A stretch of 64,000 nt of DNA from Streptomyces sp. SLBN-31 (GCF_006715395.1 NZ_VFNC01000002.1:2046001-2110000), one strand, 5' to 3'. Counted from the first letter of the stretch, positions 1 through 8,841 are shown. A program made the numbers and translations. The notes: a model not told the origin generated them from the sequence alone.

Positions 1-408
1 CACGACGACCTTGTTGCCGACCGGGTCGGTCGACCAGGACGTGCCCGGGATGGTGGCGTCCTTCGTCAGTGTCGTCCGGGCGGCGTCGAGTTCGGCGAGG
101 GAGTTGACGACGAGTCTGGCCTTGGCGCCGGCCGCCTCGACCGTCTGGGCGGCGTCACGGTCGAGGACGTTGACGACGAGGCTCTTGGCCTTCGCGTCGT
201 AATACGTTCCCGCGGCCGCCGTACCGAGGTCGTCGCCGAGTGTCGAGGCGAGCTTTCCGGCCGCGGCGAGCGACAGTGTCCGCGGCGCGGAAGTCTTCGC
301 GGGCTCACTGGCGTTCGCAGTCTGGAAGGTGACTCCCGCGGCCACCAGGGCGGCAATGCCCGCCCCGGTCAGGGCCGCACGCCGCCTGGATATGCGTCGG
401 TGCTTCAA
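1..408 (-). CDS. streptogrisin-family secreted protease precursor, N-terminal part (runs off left edge)
   Basis: Only the first ~136 residues are in the window. The chosen start is TTG at 408, preceded by an AGGAGG-type ribosome site at 415-420. The N-terminus is basic (KHRRISRRR) and followed by an Ala/Val-rich hydrophobic stretch and a probable cleavage region near NAS, which is a typical secretory signal. The following segment (KLASTLGDDLGTAAAGTYYD, then LVVNVLD) looks like the alpha-lytic-protease-type propeptide of S1 streptogrisins, ending in a TSWSTDPVGNKVVV-like stretch. The catalytic domain lies outside the window, so the peptidase call rests on the propeptide alone. It is a separate transcription unit from the protease at 1643. 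Confidence 0.7.
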   Translation of the reverse strand, partial: MKHRRISRRRAALTGAGIAALVAAGVTFQTANASEPAKTSAPRTLSLAAAGKLASTLGDDLGTAAAGTYYDAKAKSLVVNVLDRDAAQTVEAAGAKARLVVNSLAELDAARTTLTKDATIPGTSWSTDPVGNKVVV

Positions 409-681
409 CTCTCGTCCTCCTGTGGGGGGATGGCCCGGACCGGGGTTGTGGGGACCTCGGGGGGCCGGAAGGCGTTGAACGGCGCTCACTATTCCGAGGC
501 CGACGGGGAGCACACAAGGGCGTGTTCAGGACGCGCGTAGAACGCGCTTCGCACGCCCCTCTTCCATTTGACGGTCAACGGTCACCCAAGGCCTTCACAG
601 TGCAAACACCGCGCGCGGACAACCCGTGCGCACTCCGTGAGGTCTAGTCCTGTCCGGAAATCGACCCTTCGGGTTCCGGGT

Positions 682-1527
682 TCATCCGGGGCTCGGCGGG
701 GGCGGGAGTTGCTCCTGCACCGGTTGCGGCGCCGGCTGCGGTGGCTGCGCGGGAGCCGTCGGCACCGCCTGCTGTGCCTTCTCCAGGAACCTCAGCAGCT
801 CCACCGGGAAGGGCAGGACGAGCGTGGAGTTCTTCTCGGCCGCCACCGCCACCACGGTCTGCAGCAGCCGCAGTTGCAGCGCGGCCGGCTGCTCGGACAT
901 CTCCTTGGCCGCCTCGGCGAGCTTCTTCGACGCCTGCAACTCCGCGTCGGCGTTGATGACCCGGGCCCGCCGCTCCCGGTCGGCCTCGGCCTGCCGGGCC
1001 ATGGAGCGCTTCATCGTCTCCGGCAGGGACACGTCCTTGATCTCGACGCGGTCGATGGTGACGCCCCACTCGACGGCCGGGCTGTCGATCATCAGCTCCA
1101 GCCCCTGGTTGAGCTTCTCGCGGTTGGAGAGCAGATCGTCCAGCTCGCTCTTGCCGATGATGGACCTCAGCGAGGTCTGCGCCATCTGCGAGACCGCGAA
1201 CCGGTAGTCCTCCACCCGGACGACCGCCTCGGCCGGCCCGGTCACCTTGAAGTAGACGACGGCGTCCACCCGCACCGTGACGTTGTCCCGGGTGATGCCC
1301 TCCTGCGCGGGCACCGGCATCGTCACGACCTGCATGTTGACCTTCTGCAGCCGGTCCACGAACGGCACGACCATCGTGAACCCGGGTCCGCGCACCTCGG
1401 GCCTGAGCCGCCCGAGCCGGAAGACCACACCCCGTTCGTACTGCTTGACGACCCGCGCCGCCGCCATCACGTACACCACTCCGGCGGACGCGAGGGTCAC
1501 TCCCGCCGCCACCAGCTCCTCGACCAT
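682..1527 (-). CDS. SPFH/stomatin-like membrane protein
   Basis: 281 residues. One N-terminal hydrophobic segment (ELVAAGVTLASAGVVYVMAA) is followed by an SPFH/band-7 domain (~residues 25-200) with the characteristic YERGVVFRLGRL, GPGF and RVDAVVYFKV blocks. A charged helical region rich in Ala/Glu follows, then a Pro/Gln-rich tail (PQPAPQPVQEQLPPPP). Stomatin-family proteins oligomerise on membranes and scaffold or regulate membrane proteases and channels. The NfeD-type partner often found next to such genes is absent. ATG at 1527 was chosen because it begins directly before the membrane anchor; the ribosome site is weak, and an upstream start at 1608 would only add an unlikely basic leader. 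Confidence 0.88.
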   Translation of the reverse strand: MVEELVAAGVTLASAGVVYVMAAARVVKQYERGVVFRLGRLRPEVRGPGFTMVVPFVDRLQKVNMQVVTMPVPAQEGITRDNVTVRVDAVVYFKVTGPAEAVVRVEDYRFAVSQMAQTSLRSIIGKSELDDLLSNREKLNQGLELMIDSPAVEWGVTIDRVEIKDVSLPETMKRSMARQAEADRERRARVINADAELQASKKLAEAAKEMSEQPAALQLRLLQTVVAVAAEKNSTLVLPFPVELLRFLEKAQQAVPTAPAQPPQPAPQPVQEQLPPPPSPG

Positions 1528-1598
1528 GCCGGCCCCCAGGGGACTGAGCTGAGCCCTACCCGTCACTCGACGGTAACTCCGGGCCGGGACAAGAGGGA

Positions 1599-1627
1599 GC
1601 CCCCGCACGCCGTTCGTGTGCGGGGGC
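1599..1627 (-). terminator. hairpin terminator of the streptogrisin B-like gene
   Basis: Perfect 10-bp arms GCCCCCGCAC / GTGCGGGGGC with a 9-nt loop lie 16 bp beyond the protease stop. No strong T-run follows, as is usual in Streptomyces. Confidence 0.7.
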
Positions 1628-1642
1628 CACTGAAGGAGGACG

Positions 1643-2545
1643 TCAGCCGACGCTCACGCCGTAGTAGCTCAGCGCCTCGGTGACCGGCTGGAAGAAGGTC
1701 GTGCCGCCGGAGGTGCAGTTGCCGCTGCCGCCGGAGGTCAGACCGTAGGCCACGGTGCCCGCGTACAGCGGACCGCCGCTGTCGCCGCCCTCGGCGCAGA
1801 CCGTGGTCTGGATCAGACCGGAGACGACGTCGCCGCCGCCGTAGTTGACGGTGGCGTTCAGCGCGGTGACCCGGCCGCTGTGCGTACCGGTGGTGGAGCC
1901 GCGGCGGTACACGGTCGTGCCGACGCTCGGGGTGGCCGCGCTGGTGATGGTCTGGCTGCCGACCGTGCTCGGGTGCGAGACCGAGGAGTTGGTGTAGCGC
2001 ACCAGGGCGAAGTCGTTGCCCGGGAAGCTGTAGCTCACGTTGCTGCCCAGCACCGTGGTGTGGCCGGAGTTGGAGTACCAGGTGGAGGCGACCTCACCGC
2101 AGTGACCGGCGGTCAGGAAGTAGTAGGTGCTGCCGCTGTGCACGTTGAAGCCGAGCGAGCAGCGGTAGGAGCCGCCGTAGATGGCGTCGCCGCCGGAGAT
2201 CAGCGGCTTGAACTGCCCGGCCGAGCGCTTGATGGTGAGGGCACCGGCGTTGGCGCCGGCCTCGCGCTTGATCTTGGCGATCTCCGCCTTGGAGACCGTG
2301 CTGTCGACGGTGACGACAACGCGGTGGGTCGTGCTGTCGACGGCCCAGGCGGTACCCGGGACGTCTGCCTTGAGCACCGAGCCGCTCACACCCTTCAGGG
2401 CGGAGGCGCTGAAGGTGGTGGGGGTCTCGGACGCGTTCGCGCTGGGGACCGCGAATGCTGCGGCGGCCACGAGGCCGGTGGTGACGGCGATCAGCCGGCT
2501 CCGTCTCGAAATGCCGCTGCGGGGGGTAGTGCGCTTGATCCTCAC
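1643..2545 (-). CDS. sprB: streptogrisin B-like secreted serine protease precursor
   Basis: 300 residues, close to the ~299 of streptogrisin B precursor. It has a signal peptide (residues 1-38, ending PSANAS), a propeptide (39-115) and a chymotrypsin-fold S1 domain beginning [10 protein letters not shown] at 116. The catalytic triad is visible as His148 (TAGHC), Asp178 (NDFALVRY) and Ser256 (GDSGGPL). Four cysteines (129, 149, 250, 277) fit the two conserved disulphides. The mature part reads very like S. griseus SGPB, for example GSTTGTHSG and [14 protein letters not shown], so cleavage after large hydrophobic residues is expected. GTG at 2545 sits 7-8 nt after GGGAGG. The product is extracellular. 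The gene is monocistronic with its own terminator. Confidence 0.95.
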   Translation of the reverse strand: MRIKRTTPRSGISRRSRLIAVTTGLVAAAAFAVPSANASETPTTFSASALKGVSGSVLKADVPGTAWAVDSTTHRVVVTVDSTVSKAEIAKIKREAGANAGALTIKRSAGQFKPLISGGDAIYGGSYRCSLGFNVHSGSTYYFLTAGHCGEVASTWYSNSGHTTVLGSNVSYSFPGNDFALVRYTNSSVSHPSTVGSQTITSAATPSVGTTVYRRGSTTGTHSGRVTALNATVNYGGGDVVSGLIQTTVCAEGGDSGGPLYAGTVAYGLTSGGSGNCTSGGTTFFQPVTEALSYYGVSVG

Positions 2546-2993
2546 GTTCGTTCCTCCCAAGGGGAAGTCGGGGGGCCCGCGTGGGGTCGGGGCCCCGTGA
2601 GGCGCAGCCGGGGACCCGTCGTCCGGATTGCGGACACACATGCCCCTGACAAGCGCTTGCCGGGAGTATTCGGCCGAACGGCCGGTAGCCGCAAGGGCGC
2701 CTTTCGGCCGTCGAACAGTGAACGAGCCATGAGTTTTGGCCATGCACGCCCTGGTTCGGACCAACTTGCGACAGCCGCCGACCGTCGTACACCCCTCGGC
2801 GGCAAGGCCGGGCGCGCCAAGGCTCAGGAGGCGTCAACTACCCCTGGTCCAGGCGAAGTCGGGAGGGCGACGGGCCCCGGATCGCGTCCGCCCGGCCCAC
2901 GGTCGACGGCGCCCCGGGCGCCGTGGACGGTCCGTGCACCCGGGGATGTCCGGAATTCGCCCGTCCGCATCCGCTTTCCGGTTCGCCCGCATC
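2546..2993. promoter_or_regulatory. 448-bp promoter region upstream of the streptogrisin B-like gene
   Basis: I see no convincing gene here. On the leftward strand it must hold the protease promoter. Two perfect 10-bp palindromes are visible ~105-130 bp upstream of the start: CAAGCGCTTG at 2650-2659 and TTCGGCCGAA at 2669-2678, nine bases apart. They could be operators; streptogrisin genes are known developmental targets (AdpA in S. griseus), but these palindromes do not match the AdpA consensus as I know it. The remainder is featureless GC-rich DNA. Confidence 0.4.
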
Positions 2994-3617
2994 TCACCTT
3001 GTCGTGACGGCACGTGCCCCACGCCTCGCGGTCGCCCGCCCTTCGGAAGCCGCGGCCCGGTCGCCGACCACCTCGTCCATCAACGCCCCCAGCACATTGC
3101 GCACCGAGGCCCGTTCACGCGCGTCGCACTCCAGGACCGGAACCTCGACGTCGAGGCCCAGCGCCTCCCGGACGTCCTCCAGTTCGAACCGCTCGGCGCC
3201 GTCGAAGCGGTTCACCGCCAGCACGAAGGGCGTGCCGTGGGTCTCGAAGTAGTCGACCGCCGGGAAGCTCTCCTCGATCCGGCGGGGGTCGGCGAGGACG
3301 ACCGTTCCGAGCGCGCCCCCCACCAGGTCGTCCCACAGGAAGGAGAACCGGCCCTGCCCGGGCGTCCCGAACAGGTACAGCGCGATGGTCGGATCGAGGG
3401 TGATGCGGCCGAAGTCCAGGGCGACGGTCGTGGTGGTCTTGGACTCGACGCCGTCCAGGGAGTCGACGCCCACCGAGACCTGGATGATCGCCGCCTCCGA
3501 GTCCACCGTCCCGAGCTCCGAGATCGCCCCCATGAACGTGGTCTTGCCGGCCCCGAGGCCTCCGCTGACCACGATCTTCACGGCAAGCGGCACGACCTCG
3601 TCACAGCGCCCGGACAT
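2994..3617 (-). CDS. conservon CvnD-type GTP-binding protein, orphan
   Basis: 207 residues. It is a small GTPase of the Streptomyces conservon (CvnD) type: P-loop SGGLGAGKTT near residue 20, TTTVALDFGR switch region, LFGTPGQ (switch II DxxG equivalent) and AVNRFDG (the NKxD-type base-recognition loop, here NRFD). Conservons normally encode CvnA (sensor kinase), CvnB (roadblock), CvnC (DUF742) and CvnD together; none of the first three is next to this copy. ATG at 3617 follows GGAGGGTCAGGGATC, an excellent ribosome site. The 129 bp separating it from the DUF5685 stop allow co-transcription. Confidence 0.85.
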   Translation of the reverse strand: MSGRCDEVVPLAVKIVVSGGLGAGKTTFMGAISELGTVDSEAAIIQVSVGVDSLDGVESKTTTTVALDFGRITLDPTIALYLFGTPGQGRFSFLWDDLVGGALGTVVLADPRRIEESFPAVDYFETHGTPFVLAVNRFDGAERFELEDVREALGLDVEVPVLECDARERASVRNVLGALMDEVVGDRAAASEGRATARRGARAVTTR

Positions 3618-3746
3618 GATCCCTGACCCTCCACGTGCCGCCGTTCGTACGTCAGCGTCGCCCCGCCCACGACGAGTTGTACGTCCGGGGGCGCGCCGCC
3701 GTTCACCGCGGCCGTGCCGGATCCGGCGCTCGCGGCCGCCCAAGGC

Positions 3747-4907
3747 TCAGCAGTCGCAGCCGCAGTCACAGCAGTCGCACCCGTCACAGCAGTCGCAGTC
3801 ACAGCAGTTGCAGCAGTCACAGCAGTCGCCGCAGTCGGTGCCGTTGCACAGACCGTCCTTGCGCTCGCGGCTCCACGGGTCCTCGTACTGGCCGCAGCAC
3901 ATCTGGCACGTGCAGGCCAGGCCCGCCCACACCGCGCACCCGGCGAACAGCCCGCGCCGGTCGCGCCGGGGCGGCCCGGGTGGCGGCCCGCCCGGATGAC
4001 CGGGCGGCGCGTACGGTCCGGCGAGCGAGGGTGCCGTGCCGTGTCCGCAGGAGGTGGTCCCGAAGGCGCGGTCGACGGAGGCGCGCAGCTCGTGCACGAG
4101 CAGCCGGTGTGCCAGCCTGCCGTCGGTGAACTCCGCCTCCCGCAGGGCGAGCCGTATGCCGTGCAGGGCGTCGTCGGCCAGCCGCCGGGCCTCGGTGAGC
4201 GGGGTGCCCGTCGTGGTGAGCGGATTCCAGGCACCTGACGCGGCGTCGGACTCGCGGTCCTCCACGGCGTCCAGCAGATGGGCGAGCCGTCCGAAGAGCC
4301 GCCCGGCCTCGGCGAGCGGTACGGCGTTCTCCGGGCGCCCGGCCAGCACCGCAGTGTGCGCGAAGGCGGCGGCGGTCGCCGTCTCGGTCGGCTCGGTGAC
4401 CGTCAGGACCGGCGTCCCGGGCCCGGCGAGCGCCTCGATGCCCGCCTGCCGGTCCACGGCCTCGGTCAGCACCGCCGTGTCGAAGCCGACGCCCGATCCG
4501 CTGCGGGTCCCCGCGGCATCCCAGTTCGCGGCCACCCTGCGCGCGGCGAACGCCACCGGCCCGCGCGCCAGCAGTCCGTCGCCGTCGGTGACATGGTCAC
4601 GCACCTTGGCCGAGGCGAGCACCAGCGAGACCGCGGCCGCGAGCCGCGCGCCCTCACCCTGAGCGACGGAAGCGGTGCGCATTCCGCGCAACGGACAGGG
4701 CCCCGCCGTGCGCCGCCGGTTGCCGGCCGGTCCGGCCTGAGCCTCCGTCAGAACCGATATCAGCAGCCCGTCGTAGTTCGTCACGAGCCGCGCGAACTGT
4801 CCGTGATCCTTGCGCAGCGCGAGACACAGCCCGCACAAATGCGCTGTCCACTGGATTTTGAGGCTCTCTCCGAGCCGATGAATACAAGGCCTGACGATTC
4901 CGAACAC
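3747..4907 (-). CDS. DUF5685-family protein with a cysteine-rich tail
   Basis: 386 residues, GTG start at 4907 after a G-rich ribosome site. The N-terminus (FGIVRPC, then AHLCGLCLALRKDHG) matches the DUF5685 family, whose function is unknown to me. The middle is Ala-rich and helical, without signal peptide or clear membrane segment. The last 35 residues contain 17 cysteines in CC, CDC and CDCC clusters separated by Asp, Gly or Asn; five more Cys precede in CAVWAGLACTCQMCC. With the N-terminal CxxC this suggests heavy metal or Fe-S/Zn binding, or redox buffering. That is inference from composition only. It is divergent from sflA across a 301-bp gap. Confidence 0.8.
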   Translation of the reverse strand: MFGIVRPCIHRLGESLKIQWTAHLCGLCLALRKDHGQFARLVTNYDGLLISVLTEAQAGPAGNRRRTAGPCPLRGMRTASVAQGEGARLAAAVSLVLASAKVRDHVTDGDGLLARGPVAFAARRVAANWDAAGTRSGSGVGFDTAVLTEAVDRQAGIEALAGPGTPVLTVTEPTETATAAAFAHTAVLAGRPENAVPLAEAGRLFGRLAHLLDAVEDRESDAASGAWNPLTTTGTPLTEARRLADDALHGIRLALREAEFTDGRLAHRLLVHELRASVDRAFGTTSCGHGTAPSLAGPYAPPGHPGGPPPGPPRRDRRGLFAGCAVWAGLACTCQMCCGQYEDPWSRERKDGLCNGTDCGDCCDCCNCCDCDCCDGCDCCDCGCDC

Positions 4908-5208
4908 GACGTTCCCCCCCGTGGCGCGTGTGCCATCCGATATGCGGCGAGCTGCCGCATCGTAGCGGCCGCTCGTTCACCCGGACGCTCCGCTCATCAC
5001 CCGTACGCCGCGAAGAATCATATTTCACTCACAGTCAGCAGCCGTTTACCGCAGGACCCTTGGGGCACCCGGGCTCTCGACGTATTCGCTGTGCACCAGT
5101 ACCGTCACAAACCCCCCGCGCGGCGTCTATCCACTTGGCGCGGCATCCGCATCATGGATGACGATAGGCATGCGGAAGCAAGAAAGACCGCTGTGAGAGG
5201 AGGCGTCC
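4908..5208. promoter_or_regulatory. divergent promoter region between the DUF5685 gene and sflA
   Basis: This 301-bp stretch has no coding signal. It is richer in A/T than its surroundings around 5010-5040. It must contain promoters for both flanking genes, but I could not assign -35/-10 elements with confidence. The sflA ribosome site GAGAGGAGG at about 5196-5204 lies at its right end. Confidence 0.5.
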
Positions 5209-5649
5209 ATGGGATCGGTACGCAAGGCGAGCGCCTGGCTTGGCCTCGTCGACGACAACGATGACGAGCGTTACTACGACGACGACTACTCCGAGGGGAC
5301 CGAGCAGCCCGGGGAAGCCTGGGTCACCGACCCGCGGGTCAAGGTGGCCTCGGACGTCGCCGAGGAGAAGGGCCGCCGCATCGGCACGGTGACCCCGGAC
5401 AGCTTCCGGGACGCGCGCGCCATCGGCGAGCTGTTCCGCGAAGGCGTGCCGGTCATCGTGAACCTCACGGCCATGGAGGCCGCCGACGCCAAGCGCGTCG
5501 TCGACTTCGCGGCCGGGCTGACCTTCGGCCTGCGCGGCACCATCGAGCGGGTCGCGACCCGTGTGTTCCTGCTGACCCCCGCCAACACCGAGATCGTCAG
5601 CGGTGAGCCGGCCGGGCGCCGGGAGGACGGGTTCTTCAACCAGAGCTGA
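5209..5649 (+). CDS. sflA: SepF-like cell division/polarity protein
   Basis: 146 residues. It has an N-terminal membrane-targeting-type helix ([14 protein letters not shown]), an acidic Asp/Tyr-rich linker ([15 protein letters not shown]), then the SepF core with [20 protein letters not shown] and [18 protein letters not shown] and a short tail. SepF proteins anchor FtsZ to the membrane; Streptomyces have one sepF in the dcw cluster and two extra paralogs, SflA and SflB. This gene is not beside ftsZ, and its neighbourhood resembles that of S. coelicolor sflA (recalled as SCO1749), so sflA is the likely identity. ATG at 5209 follows a strong GAGGAGG site. It ends in a bidirectional terminator shared with the acyl-CoA dehydrogenase. 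Confidence 0.88.
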   Translation: MGSVRKASAWLGLVDDNDDERYYDDDYSEGTEQPGEAWVTDPRVKVASDVAEEKGRRIGTVTPDSFRDARAIGELFREGVPVIVNLTAMEAADAKRVVDFAAGLTFGLRGTIERVATRVFLLTPANTEIVSGEPAGRREDGFFNQS

Positions 5650-5674
5650 GGCAGGGCCGCTCACCGGCCCTGCC
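5650..5674. terminator. bidirectional terminator between sflA and the acyl-CoA dehydrogenase
   Basis: Inverted repeat GGCAGGGCCG / CGGCCCTGCC with a 5-nt loop fills the gap between the two convergent stop codons. Confidence 0.75.
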
Positions 5675-5686
5675 CCCGCGCAGGGT

Positions 5687-6877
5687 TCACCGGAATGCGT
5701 CGAGCCCGGTGAGCGCCTTGCCCAGCACGAGCTGGTGCATCTCGACGGTGCCCTCGTACGTCAGCACCGACTCGAGGTTGGTCGCGTGCCGCATGACGGG
5801 GTATTCGAGGGAGATCCCGTTGGCCCCGAGGATCGTCCGGGCCGTCCGGCAGATCTCGATGGCCTCCCGTACGTTGTTGAGCTTGCCGAAGCTGACCTGC
5901 TCGGGACGCAGGCGGCCGGCGTCCATGCGCCGCCCCAGGTGGTGGGCGAGCAGAATCCCCTTGTGCAGTTCGACGGCCATGTCGGCGAGTTTGGCCTGGG
6001 TGAGCTGGAAGCCGCCGATGGGCCGGCCGAACTGCTCGCGTGCCTTCGCGTAGTCGACGGCGGTCTCGAAACAGGACCGGGCGGCTCCCATCGCGCCCCA
6101 CACGATGCCGTACCGCGCGTGGGACAGGCAGCTCAGCGGTCCCTTGAGCCCCACGACCTCCGGCAGCACGGCGTCGGCGGGCAACCGTACGTCGTCGAGC
6201 ACGAGTTCACTGGTCACGCTCGCCCGCAGGGACCATTTGTGCTTGATCTCGGGGGCGGAGAACCCGGGACTGTCCGTGGGCACCACGAACCCCCGGACGC
6301 CCTCCTCGGTCTGCGCCCAGACCACGGCGACCCCGGCGACGGAGCCGTTGGTGATCCACATCTTGCGCCCGTCGAGCACCCAGTCGGAGCCGTCGCGCTT
6401 GGCGTAGGTCCGCATCGAGGCGGGGTCGGAGCCGTAATCGGGCTCGGTCAGGCCGAAGCATCCGATGACGTCGCCGGCGGCCATCCGCGGCAGCCACGTC
6501 TGCTTCTGCTCCTCGCTGCCGAACCGGTGGATCGCGTACATGGCGAGGGAGCCCTGCACGGACACCAGGGACCGGATCCCTGAGTCGGCGGCCTCCAGCT
6601 CCAGGCAGGCGAGCCCGTACTGCACGGCGCTCGCGCCCGCGCAGCCGTACCCGTCGAGCGACATTCCGAGCGCTCCGATCGCCCCGAGCTCCTTGGCGAG
6701 CTCGCGGATGACCGGCAGTTCGCCCTTCTCGTACCACTCGGCGACATGGGGCAGCACACGGTCCGCGGCCCAGGCCCGCACGGTGTCCCGTACGGCCAGG
6801 TCCTCCGGTTCCAGCAGGTCGTCGATGCCGAGGGGATCGGCGGGATCGAACGGGGGCAACTTCGAGGACGCGGACAT
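5687..6877 (-). CDS. gcdH: acyl-CoA dehydrogenase, glutaryl-CoA dehydrogenase type
   Basis: 396 residues of a full acyl-CoA dehydrogenase. Segments typical of the glutaryl-CoA branch are CFGLTEPDYGSDPASM (flavin/substrate motif), WITNG and the C-terminal LTYEGTVEMHQLVLG, whose Glu is the expected catalytic base. Family members oxidatively decarboxylate glutaryl-CoA to crotonyl-CoA in lysine/tryptophan degradation using FAD and ETF, in the cytoplasm. ATG at 6877 was preferred over one six codons upstream because GGAGGG lies 7 nt before it. It is monocistronic, with an inverted repeat ~26 bp upstream that looks like an operator. Substrate specificity is inferred from motif style. Confidence 0.85.
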   Translation of the reverse strand: MSASSKLPPFDPADPLGIDDLLEPEDLAVRDTVRAWAADRVLPHVAEWYEKGELPVIRELAKELGAIGALGMSLDGYGCAGASAVQYGLACLELEAADSGIRSLVSVQGSLAMYAIHRFGSEEQKQTWLPRMAAGDVIGCFGLTEPDYGSDPASMRTYAKRDGSDWVLDGRKMWITNGSVAGVAVVWAQTEEGVRGFVVPTDSPGFSAPEIKHKWSLRASVTSELVLDDVRLPADAVLPEVVGLKGPLSCLSHARYGIVWGAMGAARSCFETAVDYAKAREQFGRPIGGFQLTQAKLADMAVELHKGILLAHHLGRRMDAGRLRPEQVSFGKLNNVREAIEICRTARTILGANGISLEYPVMRHATNLESVLTYEGTVEMHQLVLGKALTGLDAFR

Positions 6878-6902
6878 CAGAACACCCTCCGGCACACGAA
6901 AA

Positions 6903-6917
6903 ACTAGCAGCGCTAGT
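6903..6917 (-). promoter_or_regulatory. candidate repressor operator upstream of the acyl-CoA dehydrogenase
   Basis: Inverted repeat ACTAGC-AGC-GCTAGT with 6-bp arms sits 26-40 bp upstream of the start, where the -10 region or transcript start would be. CTAGC/GCTAG arms resemble sites of TetR-family regulators of acyl-CoA metabolism. No such regulator gene is adjacent. Confidence 0.45.
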
Positions 6918-6972
6918 CACGACTCTGGAGCCGACGTTACGACGCAGTCTCCCGCACGTCCAGTGACCGGCC

Positions 6973-8580
6973 CTACGCCGAGACGCGGGATTCGGCGACC
7001 TCCCGTGGCGCGGGCAGCTCCACCGGTGCCGGGAGTTCCGCGCACTGCATGGTCCGCGGCAGCCGCAGCGCCATCAGCGCGCCCAGCAGCAGCAGGCCCG
7101 CGCTCACCAGCAGCGTCACGTGCAGTCCGTGCACGAAGGAGTCCATGGCCGCCCGGCGCAGGGCCACGCCGACGGGCCCGCCCAGCCGCCCGGCGACGTC
7201 GTACGCCTCGCCCAGCGAGTGCGCCGCCGCGGCGGACGCCGACGCCGGTACACCGGGGACGGACGACAGCCCGGGCGCGTAGGCCGCGTTCATGACGCTG
7301 CCGAGGAGGGCGATGCCGATTCCGGCGCCCAGCTGGTACGACGTCTCCCCGATGGCCGCCGCCCCGCCGGCCTGCGCCGGCGGAGCCTCGCTGAGCATCG
7401 ACTCGTAGGCGCCGAAGAGGGTGGTCTCCAGACCGAAGCCCAGCAGGAGGAACCCGGACACCAGCAGCCCCGCGTTGTCCGTCCCGCCCATCACCGTCAG
7501 CAGCAGCACCGCGCCGGCCGTCAGGCAGAACCCGAAGGACACCATGCGGCGCGGCCCGAAGCGGCGCAGCATGCGAGCGCCCGCGAGCCCCGCCGCCATC
7601 GCCGCGAAGGTCAGCGGCAGCAGCCGCAGACCCGTCTCCAGCGGCGACAGCCCGAGCACCAGCTGCAGATACTGGGCCGCGATCAGTTCGAGGCCCACCA
7701 GCGCGAGCATCGCCAGCACGATGCAGCCCACCGAGGTGCTGAACGCGGGCCGGGCGAACATGCCGAGGTCGACCAGTGGATGCGCACGCCGGCGCTGTCG
7801 CCGTACGAAGAGGACCAGCAGCACCGCGCCGACCGCCAGCGGGGCAAGCGTGAAGACGCTGAGCGGCGGCTCCCCGCCGCCCAGGCGCTTGACGCCCAGC
7901 ACCACACCGAACAGGCCGGCCGCCGCCATCAGCGCGCCGACCACGTCCCAGGGGCCGTTGGCCGCGCCCCGCGACTCGGGCAGCAGCAGTCGTCCGACCG
8001 GCAGGCTGATCAGCATCAGCGGGATGTTGACGAGGAAGACCGAGCCCCACCAGAAGTGCTCCAGCAGGAAGCCTCCCAGCAGGGGGCCCACCGCGGCGCC
8101 GACCGCGGCGACCGCGCTCCAGACGCCGATGGCGAGGGCCCTCTCGCGCCGGTCCGGGAAGACCTGGCGCAGGATCGACAGCGTGGCGGGCATGATCATC
8201 GCGCCGCCGACGCCGAGCAGCGCGCGGGCGAGGATCAGGACCTGCGGGTCGTGGGCGAGGGCCGCCACGCCGGAGGCGAGGCCGAAGAGGGCGTAGCCGA
8301 GGAGCAGGATCCGTCTGCGCCCGACTCGGTCGCCCAGCGTGCCGAAGAGGATCAGCAGCGAGGCGCAGACGAGGGGGTAGACGTCGACGATCCAGAGCAG
8401 TTCTATCGCGCCGGGCCTGAGGTCCTCGGTGACGGCCGGAACCGCCACGTGCAGCACGGTCGCGTCGAGCGCGACCAGCAGCAGGCTCGTGCAGAGGACG
8501 AAGAGGACGACCCAGCGGTTGGCACCGGCCCCGGCCGCCCGACGGCGCAGCGCGACGGCGGCCGTGGTCGTCCCGGACAT
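6973..8580 (-). CDS. MFS drug:H+ antiporter, DHA2 (14-TM) family
   Basis: 535 residues with about 14 hydrophobic segments. Family motifs are visible: LDATVLHVAVPAV (DHA2 motif D1 in TM1), GTLGDRVGRRR (motif A, loop 2-3) and LLGVGGAMIMPATLSIL (TM4 region). WSAVAAVGAAVGPLLGG is the motif C antiporter signature in TM5. Such proteins export toxic compounds or antibiotics using the proton gradient. ATG at 8580 follows GGGAGG at good spacing. No TetR/MarR regulator is adjacent, so substrate and control cannot be told from context. Confidence 0.93.
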   Translation of the reverse strand: MSGTTTAAVALRRRAAGAGANRWVVLFVLCTSLLLVALDATVLHVAVPAVTEDLRPGAIELLWIVDVYPLVCASLLILFGTLGDRVGRRRILLLGYALFGLASGVAALAHDPQVLILARALLGVGGAMIMPATLSILRQVFPDRRERALAIGVWSAVAAVGAAVGPLLGGFLLEHFWWGSVFLVNIPLMLISLPVGRLLLPESRGAANGPWDVVGALMAAAGLFGVVLGVKRLGGGEPPLSVFTLAPLAVGAVLLVLFVRRQRRRAHPLVDLGMFARPAFSTSVGCIVLAMLALVGLELIAAQYLQLVLGLSPLETGLRLLPLTFAAMAAGLAGARMLRRFGPRRMVSFGFCLTAGAVLLLTVMGGTDNAGLLVSGFLLLGFGLETTLFGAYESMLSEAPPAQAGGAAAIGETSYQLGAGIGIALLGSVMNAAYAPGLSSVPGVPASASAAAAHSLGEAYDVAGRLGGPVGVALRRAAMDSFVHGLHVTLLVSAGLLLLGALMALRLPRTMQCAELPAPVELPAPREVAESRVSA

Positions 8581-8841
8581 GTACGTACCTCCCAGATGCT
8601 TCCTCGCGTTCGGCGGGCACATGGGGTGGGGACTCCCCATGATCTCGGCCGGAGAGGAGCGGCTGTCTCCGGCCCGCGCAAACGAAGGCGAGTGACTCGT
8701 CAGCGTACGCGAGTTCGCGCCGCGGTCACGTGGCGGACCTCTCAGACGCGCAAAAACTCGTGTGGCATGCACCACTCCGCTTCCCGGTGGATCATGCGCC
8801 GACCGCCCGCCCGGTCGTGGTGGCCGTCGATAATCGAGCCC

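Noticed and set aside
568..1683. Long + strand open frame over the SPFH gene
   Set aside because: Arg/Leu/His-rich translation typical of the antisense of a GC-rich gene; the SPFH reading is clear on the other strand.
5152..5664. Open frame antisense to sflA
   Set aside because: It lies entirely over a recognised SepF-like gene on the other strand and has no family features.
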